This document shows positions 43,404 to 52,700 of a stretch of 64,000 nucleotides of DNA, in pieces. The first letter of the stretch is position 1; every line of letters starts with the position of its first letter. Source of the stretch: RCIO01 sp040880025. GTDB taxonomy: Bacteria > Pseudomonadota > Alphaproteobacteria > Rhizobiales > Rhizobiaceae. The translations under genes were made by a program, and so were the position numbers. The notes beneath the pieces were generated by a model. The model made no database searches. It worked only from the letters and a program-made list of their open reading frames with translations, and was not told where the DNA came from. The stretch lies in contig JBBDJD010000020.1 in assembly GCA_040880025.1 (NCBI GenBank), forward strand, positions 124,001-188,000. Direction: 5' to 3'.

Positions 43404-44348
43404 CTACTCGGTCGCCGCGCCGGCAGCGGCGCCGCTCTGGCCGCCCTGATTCACGCCTGAATCGACGTTTCGTCCGGACTGCGAACCGAAAAACCGGAAG
43501 AAATCCGAATTCGGCGACAGCAGCATCGTTGTGCCTTCGGCATCGAGCGCACGCGTATATGCCGACATGGACCGGTAGAAATCGAAGAACTCCGGATCGC
43601 GCGAGAAGGCTTCCGCGAAAGTCGCGTTGCGTTCCGCCTCGCCCTCGCCTCGCAGGATTTCCGATTCGCGCTGCGCGGCGGCGGTGATCTCCACCACCTC
43701 GCGGTCGGCGCGGGCGCGGATGCGCTGCGCCGCCTCTCGGCCACGCGCCCGCAGGCGCTCTGCCTCTGCGAGACGTTCGGCCGACATGCGGTCATAGGTC
43801 TGCTGCGACACTTCCTGCGTCAGGTCCGTGCGGCGGATACGAACGTCGGTGATCTCCAGGCCAAGCGAATTGGCGTCGGGGCGGAGCTGATCGCGCACCT
43901 CGCGCATCATCTCCCCGCGTTCTTCCGACAGCGCGGCCTCGAAGCCGCGCAAACCGTAAACCCCGCGAAGGGCGGCATCGAATCGTGTCCGCAGGCGCTG
44001 TTCGGCAAGCAGCACGCTGCCTGAAACCGCCTGGCGGAAACGCCGCGCATCCGAAATACGATAGGCGACGAAGGCGTCCACCTCGTAGAACTTGCCGCCG
44101 GAAACCTGAACGCGGATGTCGTCGAGGTCGAAGCGCAGAACCCGATCCTCGATTATCTGCACATTGTCGGCCTCAAGGAAGCCGAACGGCGCCTTGAAAT
44201 AGAGGCCGGGCTCTGTCTCCACCTTCACGATCTCGCCGAAACGCAGCACGATTGCCTGTTCGCGCTCGTTGACGACGAAGATCGACGAATAGCCGAGGAA
44301 GAGGAGGATCGCGGCAATGACCGCTATGATCGGAAGCCGGTTGCCCAT
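43404..44348 (-). CDS. hflC: FtsH protease modulator HflC
   Basis: A 314-residue SPFH/prohibitin-family protein. One N-terminal helix (LPIIAVIAAILLFLGYSSIFV) precedes the SPFH domain (about 25-200) and a long coiled coil (ERLAEAERLRARGREAAQRI). It ends in a Gly/Ala-rich tail. With HflK it forms a large periplasmic cage around FtsH. Its ATG overlaps the hflK stop codon. Confidence 0.95.
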   Translation of the reverse strand: MGNRLPIIAVIAAILLFLGYSSIFVVNEREQAIVLRFGEIVKVETEPGLYFKAPFGFLEADNVQIIEDRVLRFDLDDIRVQVSGGKFYEVDAFVAYRISDARRFRQAVSGSVLLAEQRLRTRFDAALRGVYGLRGFEAALSEERGEMMREVRDQLRPDANSLGLEITDVRIRRTDLTQEVSQQTYDRMSAERLAEAERLRARGREAAQRIRARADREVVEITAAAQRESEILRGEGEAERNATFAEAFSRDPEFFDFYRSMSAYTRALDAEGTTMLLSPNSDFFRFFGSQSGRNVDSGVNQGGQSGAAAGAATE

Positions 44349-45472
44349 CAGTTATTTCCTCCCTGCGATGCGCCGGCGGCGCCGCTTTGCCTTCGCTGAT
44401 TAAGCTCCGGCAGGGGCAGATAGGGAACCACTCCCGATCCGCCATTCTCGTCCACGATCACCTTGTTGGAGCCTCTCAGCACGTTTTCCATCGTTTCCAG
44501 GAAGAGGCGGCGACGCGTCACGTCGGGCGCCTTGGCATATTCGTCGTAGACGGAGATGAAGCGCTGCGCCTCACCTTCAGCTTCCTGGACCACTCGGTTC
44601 TTATAAGCTGCGGCTTCCTCGCGGATCTGCGCGGCTGCGCCGCGCGCTTGGCCAAGCTGCTGGTTGGAATATTGGTTGGACTCTTCGACGAAGCGGTCTT
44701 CGTCCTGCTCGGCGCGCTGCACCTCGTCGAACGCGTCGGCCACCTCGCGCGGCGGCGCGGCGTCCTCGATCGAGACCGCGTTGACGGCGAGCCCGGCGCC
44801 ATACTCGCCGAGCGTGCCCTCCACGATCCCCCGCACCTCATCCGCGATGCCTTGACGGTCGTCGCGGAAGATGTCCTGCGCGGGCCGCCGGCCGACCACC
44901 TCGCGCACGGCGCTTTCGGCGACCTGGCGCACCATCTCGTCGGGATTGGCCACATTGAACAGATAAGCGCCCGGATCGGCCACCTGATAGGCGACCGAGA
45001 ATTTCACGTCGACGATGTTCTGGTCGCCCGAAAGCATGAGACCGGAGGACGTTGCTCCGCGCACCTCGCCGATATCGATCAGCTTCTCGGCCACACTGGC
45101 CGTTTCCACGGTCTCGACCGGCCACCAATGGAAATGCAAGCCGGGTTCGGAAATCTCGTCCTTCGGCTTGCCGAAGCGTAGCTCCACCGCCAGTTCGTCG
45201 GGCTGTACCGTATAGATCGACTGGAACAGCCAGACCGCGACCAGCGCGATCGCGATCAGGACGAACAGCGCCGGGCTTGCCCGCCCGCCGCCGGGCAGCG
45301 CCTGCCTCAACCGGTCCTGACCCCGACGGATGATGTCTTCGAGATCGGGCGGGGTTCCTTGCGGACCGCGGCCGCCTGGCTTTTGTCCCCACGGGCCGCC
45401 GCCGCCGCCATTGCCATTATTCCCGCCTCCGCCGCCCCATGGGCCGCCGCCGGTCTGATTGCTCCAGGGCAT
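44348..45472 (-). CDS. hflK: FtsH protease modulator HflK
   Basis: A 374-residue protein. A Gly/Asn/Trp-rich cytoplasmic start (MPWSNQTGGGPWGGGGG) precedes the membrane helix (ALFVLIAIALVAVWLFQSIY, about 70-90), the SPFH domain and a coiled coil (EEAAAYKNRVVQEAEGEA). Partner of HflC in the FtsH complex. ATG 45472 was chosen because the Gly-rich start is typical; the 41 codons before it are not family-like. Coupled to hflC by overlap. Confidence 0.95.
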   Translation of the reverse strand: MPWSNQTGGGPWGGGGGNNGNGGGGGPWGQKPGGRGPQGTPPDLEDIIRRGQDRLRQALPGGGRASPALFVLIAIALVAVWLFQSIYTVQPDELAVELRFGKPKDEISEPGLHFHWWPVETVETASVAEKLIDIGEVRGATSSGLMLSGDQNIVDVKFSVAYQVADPGAYLFNVANPDEMVRQVAESAVREVVGRRPAQDIFRDDRQGIADEVRGIVEGTLGEYGAGLAVNAVSIEDAAPPREVADAFDEVQRAEQDEDRFVEESNQYSNQQLGQARGAAAQIREEAAAYKNRVVQEAEGEAQRFISVYDEYAKAPDVTRRRLFLETMENVLRGSNKVIVDENGGSGVVPYLPLPELNQRRQSGAAGASQGGNN

Positions 45473-45618
45473 GAATTTCCTCTTCGTTTGTCCGGCGCCG
45501 CAACCGCAGGCCGGAACCGCCCGATTTTGTTCGTTATAGGTATCTGCCGCATCGCTTTCAACGCAGCGGCTGCGCTCCCGGCCAATTGATGGCAATCCGG
45601 GCTACCCTTGATACGCCC

Positions 45619-46113
45619 TCATCGCACGGACCGGCGGCGCTCGTAAACCGTGTAGCGTGTGGCGAATTGGTCCCTTTCGCCTGCTGGCACGCGTTCTTCG
45701 CTCACATTTTTCCAGACACCTCGGTCGATTTCGGGAAAAACCGTGTCGCCCTCGGCCGCCGTTTCCACGTGCGTCACATGCAGCTGGTCCGCATGGGCGA
45801 GGCCCTGGGCGTATATCTCCCCGCCGCCGATAATGCAGGCATCGCCGCCTGCTGCTTCGAGCGCTTCTTGAAGCGACCCGAAGACATCCGCGCCGTCGGC
45901 CTCATACGCCGCGTTGCGCGTCACCACCATGTTACGCCGTCCGGGCAGCGGCCTTTTCGGCATGCTCTCCCATGTCTTGCGGCCCATCACGATAGGTTTA
46001 CCCATCGTCAGCGCCTTGAAACGCTTCATATCGGTGGAAAGCCGCCATGGCAGGCCGTTGTCCAGGCCGATGACGCCGTTTTCCGCGATTGCCACGACAA
46101 TGCTGACGGTCAT
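45619..46113 (-). CDS. folA: Dihydrofolate reductase
   Basis: A 164-residue DHFR making tetrahydrofolate with NADPH. N-terminal SIVVAIAENGVIGLDNGLPW with the catalytic acidic residue region (RLSTDMKRFKALTMGKPIVMGRKTWES) and IIGGGEIYAQGL are diagnostic. The ATG at 46113 gives the normal length. It follows thyA by 16 nt; the pair couples thymidylate synthesis to folate recycling. Confidence 0.96.
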   Translation of the reverse strand: MTVSIVVAIAENGVIGLDNGLPWRLSTDMKRFKALTMGKPIVMGRKTWESMPKRPLPGRRNMVVTRNAAYEADGADVFGSLQEALEAAGGDACIIGGGEIYAQGLAHADQLHVTHVETAAEGDTVFPEIDRGVWKNVSEERVPAGERDQFATRYTVYERRRSVR

Positions 46114-46129
46114 TCGGTTATCCGGCCAC

Positions 46130-47023
46130 CTACACCGCCACGTCGGCATGTATCGCCGCATGCGGCTCGTAGCCGGTGACCTCGAAATCCTCAATTCTGT
46201 AATCGTCGATGCCGGCCGCATGCCGTGTCAGCCGCATCGTCGGCAAAGGCAGCGGCTTGCGCGAAAGTTGCTCCCGCGCCTGCTCGAGATGGTTGAGATA
46301 GAGGTGGACGTCGCCGCCCATCCACACGAAATTGCCTGGCTCCAGCCCCGCCTGCTGCGCCAGCATCATCTGCAGCGCCACCGCTCCGGCAAAATTGAAC
46401 GGAACGCCCAGAAGGATATCCGCCGACCGCTGGAACATCAGGCACGACAGCCGCCCGTCCGCGACGTGGAACTGATAGACCATATGACAGGGCGGTAGCG
46501 CCATCTGGTCGATTTCGGCCACGTTCCAGGCATGGAAGATCAGCCGCCGGCTGGTCGGGTTCGTCTGCAGCATGTCGATCAGCCCGGCGATCTGGTCGTG
46601 CTCTTGTCCGTCGGGACCGACCCAGCGCCGCCACTGCCTGCCGTAAACGGGGCCAAGCTCGCCCCACCGCGCCGCAAATTCCGCATCGTCGACGACACGC
46701 TGCTCGAATTCCTTCTGGCTGATCTCTTCGCCCGTCGCCTTGCGGTATTTGTCGAGCGGCCAGTCGGTCCAGATGCGCACATTGTTCTCAAGCAGCGGCC
46801 TGATATTGGTTCCGCCGCTCACGAACCACAGCATCTCCTTCACCGCCGTCTTCCAATAGACGCGCTTGGTAGTCAGGATCGGCACGCGCCCGCCGCTCAG
46901 ATCGAAGCGCGCCATCGCGCCGAACAGCGACAGCGTGCCCACCCCGGTACGATCCACGCGCCGGTCGCCGCTTTCCATGATGTCCTGCATCAGGTCGAGA
47001 TATTGCTGCTCGGGATGTCGCAT
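46130..47023 (-). CDS. thyA: Thymidylate synthase
   Basis: A 297-residue ThyA, making dTMP from dUMP with methylene-tetrahydrofolate. Catalytic Cys lies in ALPPCHMVYQFHV; the Arg pair is in TSRRLIFHAWN; FNFAGAVALQMMLAQQAGL and DVHLYLNHLEQ are conserved. The ATG at 47023 is the normal start (MRHPEQQYLDLM); an upstream open stretch of 51 codons is not family-like. Operon thyA-folA. Confidence 0.97.
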   Translation of the reverse strand: MRHPEQQYLDLMQDIMESGDRRVDRTGVGTLSLFGAMARFDLSGGRVPILTTKRVYWKTAVKEMLWFVSGGTNIRPLLENNVRIWTDWPLDKYRKATGEEISQKEFEQRVVDDAEFAARWGELGPVYGRQWRRWVGPDGQEHDQIAGLIDMLQTNPTSRRLIFHAWNVAEIDQMALPPCHMVYQFHVADGRLSCLMFQRSADILLGVPFNFAGAVALQMMLAQQAGLEPGNFVWMGGDVHLYLNHLEQAREQLSRKPLPLPTMRLTRHAAGIDDYRIEDFEVTGYEPHAAIHADVAV

Positions 47024-47109
47024 CGTTCCGGTCGATTCGTTAGCAGAGCCAACATAACCCAGCCGGCCGCTCGACGCATCAGCTGGCGCGCCCCGGTCGT
47101 GGATAAGCC

Positions 47110-47568
47110 CTATTCGAGCACGCCCGGCCAGTGGGCTTCGCCCTTGGCGATGTTGCCGGGGGCATCGCGAACCCATCGAGACCGGACGCCCTTGGAATAG
47201 TTCAGATACAGCCGGTCATCGACCACGCTCCATGCCTCCGGATCGCCATGCGCCGTATATCCCTGCGACACCGCCCAGGCGCAATAGCCGCCATATTGCG
47301 GCAGATAGCGCACAGGATCGGCCTCGAACATCTCCCGATTGGCCTCGTTGGCGAAACGGTAGGTGATGCCCTCATGCTCGGCAGCGATGGCCTCGTCGCC
47401 AGGCAAGGCAGCATGCTGAGACTGGTAGGCCACGACGTCATAGCCGGCCGCGCCCACGCCATCGATGACGCCGGTGTAAACGGCGGGCTGCTTGGCCACC
47501 GCCGGTCCAGCCGCGCCAAGAAGGCTGCCCGCGGCAGCCAGCGCGATCAGAAAATCCCTGCGTTCCAT
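47110..47568 (-). CDS. Exported YHS-domain protein
   Basis: A 152-residue protein. The N-terminus MERRDFLIALAAAGSLLGAAG has a twin-arginine-like motif and a hydrophobic core, so export by Tat or Sec is likely. The YHS region (about 40-105) includes AGYDVVAYQ, TYRFANEANREMFEADPVRYLPQYGGYCA with a Cys. YHS domains are thought to bind metal. Rhizobia commonly carry such a protein; its role is unknown. It lies 86 nt upstream of thyA on the same strand. Confidence 0.88.
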   Translation of the reverse strand: MERRDFLIALAAAGSLLGAAGPAVAKQPAVYTGVIDGVGAAGYDVVAYQSQHAALPGDEAIAAEHEGITYRFANEANREMFEADPVRYLPQYGGYCAWAVSQGYTAHGDPEAWSVVDDRLYLNYSKGVRSRWVRDAPGNIAKGEAHWPGVLE

Positions 47569-47673
47569 TCAGGCCTCCGGCTGTTTCGTCAATCGGCGTC
47601 GAAATAGCATCGCCAGCATCCGCGCGCCCGACACGCTTGCACACGCTGCGGTCACATCGCCGCGAGCGGAAAT

Positions 47674-47985
47674 CTAGATCGCTTGCAGCTTGTTCAGGTG
47701 TTTGGCGACCAGATAGTAGAAGGTCGCGCGGCTTTTCGAATTGTCGCGCGCCATGGTCTCGCAGACCAGCTCGATGATCGTATCGGCCTTCGCCGCGTCC
47801 GCGAAGTCGAGCTTCTTCTCGCACCAGCGCTCGCGCACCCGGTCACGCTCGCTCTTGTCGGAACACGCCACCAGCGAGGAATCCCTGTTGTGCAGGGCGA
47901 CACCAAGATATTTGACTATCCTGTCCACCACTTCGGCATCCGCCAGGGCGTCATATTTGCGCACATCCGCCAGATAGTCCGTCAT
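47674..47985 (-). CDS. DUF2853 family protein
   Basis: A 103-residue helical protein: MTDYLADVRKYDALADAEVVDRIVKYLG, then SEREDRVRERW-type and MARDNSKSRATFYYLVAKHL at the end. The family is widespread in alphaproteobacteria and uncharacterised. Start ATG 47985 has CGGGGGAACTC upstream; the frame is open far beyond it but into the tmRNA leader region. Codon use is ordinary. Confidence 0.85.
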   Translation of the reverse strand: MTDYLADVRKYDALADAEVVDRIVKYLGVALHNRDSSLVACSDKSERDRVRERWCEKKLDFADAAKADTIIELVCETMARDNSKSRATFYYLVAKHLNKLQAI

Positions 47986-48099
47986 CGGAGTTCCCCCGCC
48001 GGCCGTCCTGCGGACAGGTTCTCCGAACGGCGCGGGCCAGTCAATCGCCACGACCGTGGCAAACCCCTTCCAATGTCGGGCTTCAGACCCTATATTCTT

Positions 48100-48440
48100 C
48101 TCCGTCGGCTTCGGTCGACTATGGTGATAAACGGCCGATGTAATAAGCCATTCGGACCCGGGGGCGGTACCCGGCGCCTCCACCAGGAACAGCCTTCGCG
48201 GCTGCTGCTGATGGGGGCGAAATAGGATCGACGAGGGTGTAAAGATCGGACTTTTGCCCGGCATTGTACCACCGTTATCGGGCTACTTTGTAGTTGCAAA
48301 CGACAACTATGCTGAGGCACGTCTCGCTGCTTAATGCAGTGCGATAGTCTCGAATTAAGCCCTGTGGGTTAGCACCTTCAGGCGGGGTTCGGAGGCACCT
48401 GGCAACAGAAGCCTCCACTTCATCTTCCCCAATTCCCGGC
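48100..48440 (+). ncRNA. ssrA: Circularly permuted two-piece tmRNA (boundaries approximate)
   Basis: The acceptor piece comes first: GGACCCGGGGGCGG... ending CGCCTCC-ACCA at 48185. A 27-nt spacer (48186-48212) follows, then the coding piece from GGGGGCGAAATAGGATCGAC at 48213. The GGGGGCG start pairs with CGCCTCC of the acceptor end, as in alphaproteobacterial tmRNA. The tag frame at 48296-48334 reads A-N-D-N-Y-A-E-A-R-L-A-A-stop; its LAA end targets ClpXP. A pseudoknot-like hairpin (ggaggc/gcctcc) lies at about 48390-48415. It rescues stalled ribosomes with SmpB. The 5' and 3' ends are not fixed by sequence. Confidence 0.93.
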
Positions 48441-48570
48441 AAATGCCGATCAAAGCAGTGGAAAAGGCCGGCAGCGCTTCCGCCGGCCGTTCCCGGCGCT
48501 ATATCCGGTTTACGCGGACAGCAACCGGCACTAAACCTGAAGCTGCGACTCGAACAACCAACTGGCACCG

Positions 48571-49125
48571 ATGGCAGACGATCACATCCGTTACGACATT
48601 CTGGCCCAGGAAGCGCTGCGCGGCGTGATGCGCAAGGTGCTGGCCGAGGTCGCGCGCACCGGCCTGCCCGGCAACCACCATTTCTTCATCACCTTCGTCA
48701 CTGATGCCCCGGGCGTGAGAATTTCCTCGCGCCTGCGCGAGCGCTACCCCGATCAGATGACCATCGTGGTCCAGTATCAGTACTGGGACATGAAGGTCAC
48801 CGACACCGGCTTCGAGATCGGCCTGTCCTTCTCCGACGTGCCCGAAAAGCTGGAAATTCCGTTCTCGGCAGTGCGCGGGTTCTACGATCCATCCGTCAGT
48901 TTCGAGCTCGAATTCGACGTCAAGCCTGAGTCGGAGGAGCCTGAACAGCCGATTGCGGCGCTCCCCAACGCGGAACCGCACGCCGCGTCCGACGACCCGC
49001 CGGCCAGGAAGAGCCCGGCCAAGGGCAAGAAGGCGCAGTCGAAGGAAAAGGCGACCGCGCAAGATGGCGAACCGGACGCCAAGGGCGCCGAAGTCGTGTC
49101 GCTCGATTCCTTCCGCAAGAAGTGA
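48571..49125 (+). CDS. sspB: SspB, ClpXP adaptor for ssrA-tagged proteins (alphaproteobacterial type)
   Basis: A 184-residue protein. Residues about 1-125 are the tag-binding domain (RYDILAQEALRGVMRKVLAEVA, HHFFITFVTDAPGVRIS, MTIVVQYQYWDMKV). An acidic/Lys-rich linker leads to the C-terminal VVSLDSFRKK, which should be the ClpX-binding tail. It delivers tmRNA-tagged proteins to ClpXP. It lies about 130 nt downstream of ssrA itself, the gene that encodes the tag it recognises. The two small genes after it may be co-transcribed. Confidence 0.93.
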   Translation: MADDHIRYDILAQEALRGVMRKVLAEVARTGLPGNHHFFITFVTDAPGVRISSRLRERYPDQMTIVVQYQYWDMKVTDTGFEIGLSFSDVPEKLEIPFSAVRGFYDPSVSFELEFDVKPESEEPEQPIAALPNAEPHAASDDPPARKSPAKGKKAQSKEKATAQDGEPDAKGAEVVSLDSFRKK

Positions 49126-49140
49126 GGGCTGGAGGCCGTC

Positions 49141-49344
49141 TTGGGCGACGTTGTAAATCTCCGCCACTTCCGTAAACGCAAAACGCGCGAGGACCGGGCC
49201 AGGCTCGCCGGCGAAAACCGCACCCTCCATGGCGAGACGAAGGCCGCGCGCCAGCTTCGCCAGGCCGAAGCGGACAATGCCGTGCGGCTGCTCGACGCCC
49301 ACCGCCGCGATGAAACGGCCGGCAAGACGGACGACGCCGATTGA
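49141..49344 (+). CDS. DUF4169 family small protein
   Basis: A 67-residue basic, helical protein: VVNLRHFRKRKTREDRARLAGENRTLHG followed by AARQLRQAEADNAVRLLD. This matches the DUF4169 pattern, usually found near sspB in alphaproteobacteria. TTG start with GGAGG 5 nt upstream. Function unknown. Its TGA overlaps the start of the next gene. Confidence 0.85.
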   Translation: MGDVVNLRHFRKRKTREDRARLAGENRTLHGETKAARQLRQAEADNAVRLLDAHRRDETAGKTDDAD

Positions 49345-49565
49345 GCGTGGTCCGCAAGCGCTCGGTGACGATTGGCGGCCACCGCACCAGCTATTCGATC
49401 GAGGACCCCTTCCACGAGGAACTGGTGAGGATCGCGGCTGAACGGGGCATGCCTGTCGCAGCCCTGATCGCCGAAATCGACGCCGCCCGCCCGCCGGAGA
49501 CCAATCTCTCGTCGGCCATCAGGCAACACGTTCTCGAATGGTTGAAAGGCAGACGCACAGGCTAG
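49341..49565 (+). CDS. Ribbon-helix-helix domain protein
   Basis: A 74-residue protein with one ribbon-helix-helix unit: strand RKRSVTIGGHRTSYSIE followed by two helices (FHEELVRIAAERGMPVAALIAEID and LSSAIRQHVLEWLKGR). It is probably a small DNA-binding regulator (RHH_4 type), widespread in alphaproteobacteria. TTG start overlapping the DUF4169 stop (TTGA). Target unknown. Confidence 0.85.
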   Translation: MSVVRKRSVTIGGHRTSYSIEDPFHEELVRIAAERGMPVAALIAEIDAARPPETNLSSAIRQHVLEWLKGRRTG

Positions 49566-49718
49566 CCTCCACCGTGTCGGGCGGGGAATCTCTCCACGCC
49601 GACAGCCTCACCCAGCCCGCCGCCAGATTAGCTGTTTCAATTCAAACGCTTGACGCGCGCCGGTGAATCACATCGGGAGGCAGTTGAATCAATACATGAA
49701 GCCACGGCGTCGACGCCG

Positions 49719-52700
49719 CTACTGGTCGATCGCCTTGAGCAACCCTTCAATCGTCATGTTGGAGCCCTCGGCCGAGCCACTGTTCGTGGGAGGAGGCAGC
49801 GTCTCGCGCTGGATGTCCGCATCGATGTCCTGTGCGGGAGGTGGTTGCGTTTCCGGGTTGGTCTCGGACTGCCGACGCGCCTGTTCCTCGGCCTTCAGCC
49901 TCGCCTCCTCCTCGGCCTTGCGTCGGGCTTCGTCGGCGGCCCGCCTCGCCTCCTCGGCCGCGCGCGCTGCTTCCTCCCGCTGCCGCAGTTCCTCGGCAAG
50001 CCGCTCCCGTTCGCCCTGCAGCGACGCATAGTAGCGAACCTCGCGCCGCAGCCGCTGGCGTTCCAGCAATTGCGACTGCATGGCCTCCACCCTCGCCTGC
50101 TCGCGCTCCAGCGCGCGCTGCGTGAGGAATTGTCCTAACGGCGCGGTGTCGAGATTGACCGTGACGTCGCCGGGCGGCCCCGAAACCTCGAACCGCACCG
50201 CCGGCTCCGCCCCAACCACCGCTTCCAGGCCCGGATCATATGTCAGTACACCGGACGCGCCGACGATCCCCGTGCCGAGGTCGATCCGAGAGTCGACCGT
50301 AAGGGACGCTTCCGGGCGCTCCAGAACGATCGGCGGCGCGCGCAGCACTCCCCCGGCGACCGTGATGGCAAACTCGGTGGCTTCGGTCTGGAATTGTCCG
50401 CCCTGTATGAATTCGGGCGCGAACGCGGCGGTCTTGTCGTTGTCGATGTCGGTTCCCGCTTCTTCCGCGGCGGCGAGTATCGGCTCGAGCGCATCCGGTG
50501 AGAGACCGGGAATGACGAGGTCGCGCACCGAGGCCGTGCCTGAACCAGAGAGCGAGGCCATCATGCCTTCGATCGATTTGCCGCTCGCCGTCAGGCTTGC
50601 CGAAAAGGCTGCCTTGCCGGTGAGCCCGATGTCGGGGATCAGTGCCGCTATCGGGGCATCCGCCGCCTTGATCTGGCCGGAGAAAATGCCGGTCCCGCCA
50701 TTGTTGCTGAGTTCGATCAGCCCGCCGATCGCCCCGCCGTGGTAGTAGGCAGTCGCGTCGGCGATGCGTGCGCCTTCGCGGTTCATGCGGGCCGACATGC
50801 GGGCATTGCCTGCCACGCGCTGGCCGTTGAACAGCAGACTGGCGGCGGACACGTCGAGTTCGGCGGTGAATGGTGGCCGCGCCGAGGGTTCAAACGGAAT
50901 GCGCGGCCAAACGCCGCCGGCTTCCATGTCCATCGAGGCTTCCCCGAGCACCGCCGCGACCACCAGCCCCAGATCGAGCGAATTGAGGTTCACTGCGCCG
51001 CTGAAATGCGGCAGCCCGTCGCGCACGCTGGCATTGATGTCGCCGTTGATCGCATTATCCGCGAATGTTCCCTGCAATCCAGACGCGATCAGGACGCCGT
51101 CGGCGAGATCGAGATTGGCCGACAGCGCCACCGGCACGCCCAGCCCCATGCCTGGAAGGGTGACGCCCGCCGTCATCAGATAGGGCTCGAAATCGCTTGC
51201 CTCGATGCTTCCGTCGCCACTGGCGGCGAACTTGCCGGCGTCGGCGCTCACCGTCCCCTTGAACCCGGCGATGATCCCGTCGCCCGCCGCGCGGAAACGG
51301 GTGGTGGCGCCATCTTTCGGCACACCGGTAATTTCAAATTCTGTCCCGAGCGCCCCGGCGAAACCGAACGGCAGCGCCGGAATACCGTAGAGCGCGTAGA
51401 GCGCGCCCGGTTCCTCGTTGCTGGCGGTCAGCCTCAGATCGATCTCCGCGCCGTATGGATCGTCGAGCGAACCGGTCGCCGTCAGCCCGAAATTGATCGC
51501 GCTGCCGCCCGCCTCGCCATTTGCGTCGAAGCTCAGCCGGCGCGCGTCGGCGCGCGCTTCCTGCAGCTTGAGGGCGAGGTTGAGTTCCGCTTCGCCAAAG
51601 ATGCCCGGAAACGCTTGCGACCGGTCGTCGAGCGTAGCCAGCGCCGGATTGTCGGGAAACCGCTCGGCTGCCAACGCGATCAGCGGCGCGAGGTCGCCGG
51701 AAATTACCGATGCGTCGAGCGAACCTGTCGGCGCCCCGCCGATATCGGTGACGGAGCCGGTCGCGCTGACCGAGGCGCCCTCGACGCCGGCCAGCGCCAG
51801 CCGGTCGATCTCCAGCCGGCCGTCGCGCAGCCGAAGCGCGGTGTCGGCGCTCTCGGCGGTGATGCCGGCCACCGTCACCGGCCCCGCCTTGATCTTGAAG
51901 TCCAGATCGTGCTCGCCAAGCCGTGTCGCGCCGCTGTCGCTGACAAACAGCGACGCGAACGCCGCCAGCCCTTCCAGGTCGAGCTTGCCGCCATTGAGTT
52001 CCAGAACCATCGATGGCCGGCGGTCGGCGGGCTGCTCGTTGATGATGCGGCCGCTGAAGGCGGCGTTGCCGAGGCGCAGTTCAAGTTCCTCGAACACCTG
52101 CCGCTCCTCGCTCAGTTCCACCCTCGCCTCGAATCCGGCCGCGGGCAGGCGCCTGATCGCCTCGTCGACATCCCTTGAAAGCCAGGCCGCGAAGCCGGAA
52201 GGCTGGCCGATCGCCAGAAGCAGTTGCCCGTCGAACCCGAACGCCCCGAAGGTCGTGTTGAGCCGTCCGCTGCCCTCGAGCGTCGCGCGGCCGGGCAGCG
52301 TGGCCGAAACATTGCCGATCGCCCAGCCGCCCTCCACGGGCTCGGCCGACAGGCCGACATTGCGGATTGTCGTGTCGCCGGCCACGATCGCCGGCAGGTT
52401 GACCTCGATCCGGCCCGGAATTTCCGGCGTCGGCAGGTCGAACATGACCTCCTTGAACGCGGCGAGCCGTGCGGCGAGCGCCAGCGACCCGTCTTCGCTT
52501 TCGGTCACATCCTCGAAGCGAAGCTGCGCGCCGTCGGCTGAAATGTCGAAGCGCGGCTCCTCGCCCAACGCGATCGAGGCTTTGCCGTTGGCCACATAGG
52601 GGTCGATCAGCGGCCCTGTCTCGAACCGGAATTCGCCGATATCGATCAATTCATGGTCGAGTCGGAAGTCGCCGCTGACGCGGTAGGCAGGCACATCGGC

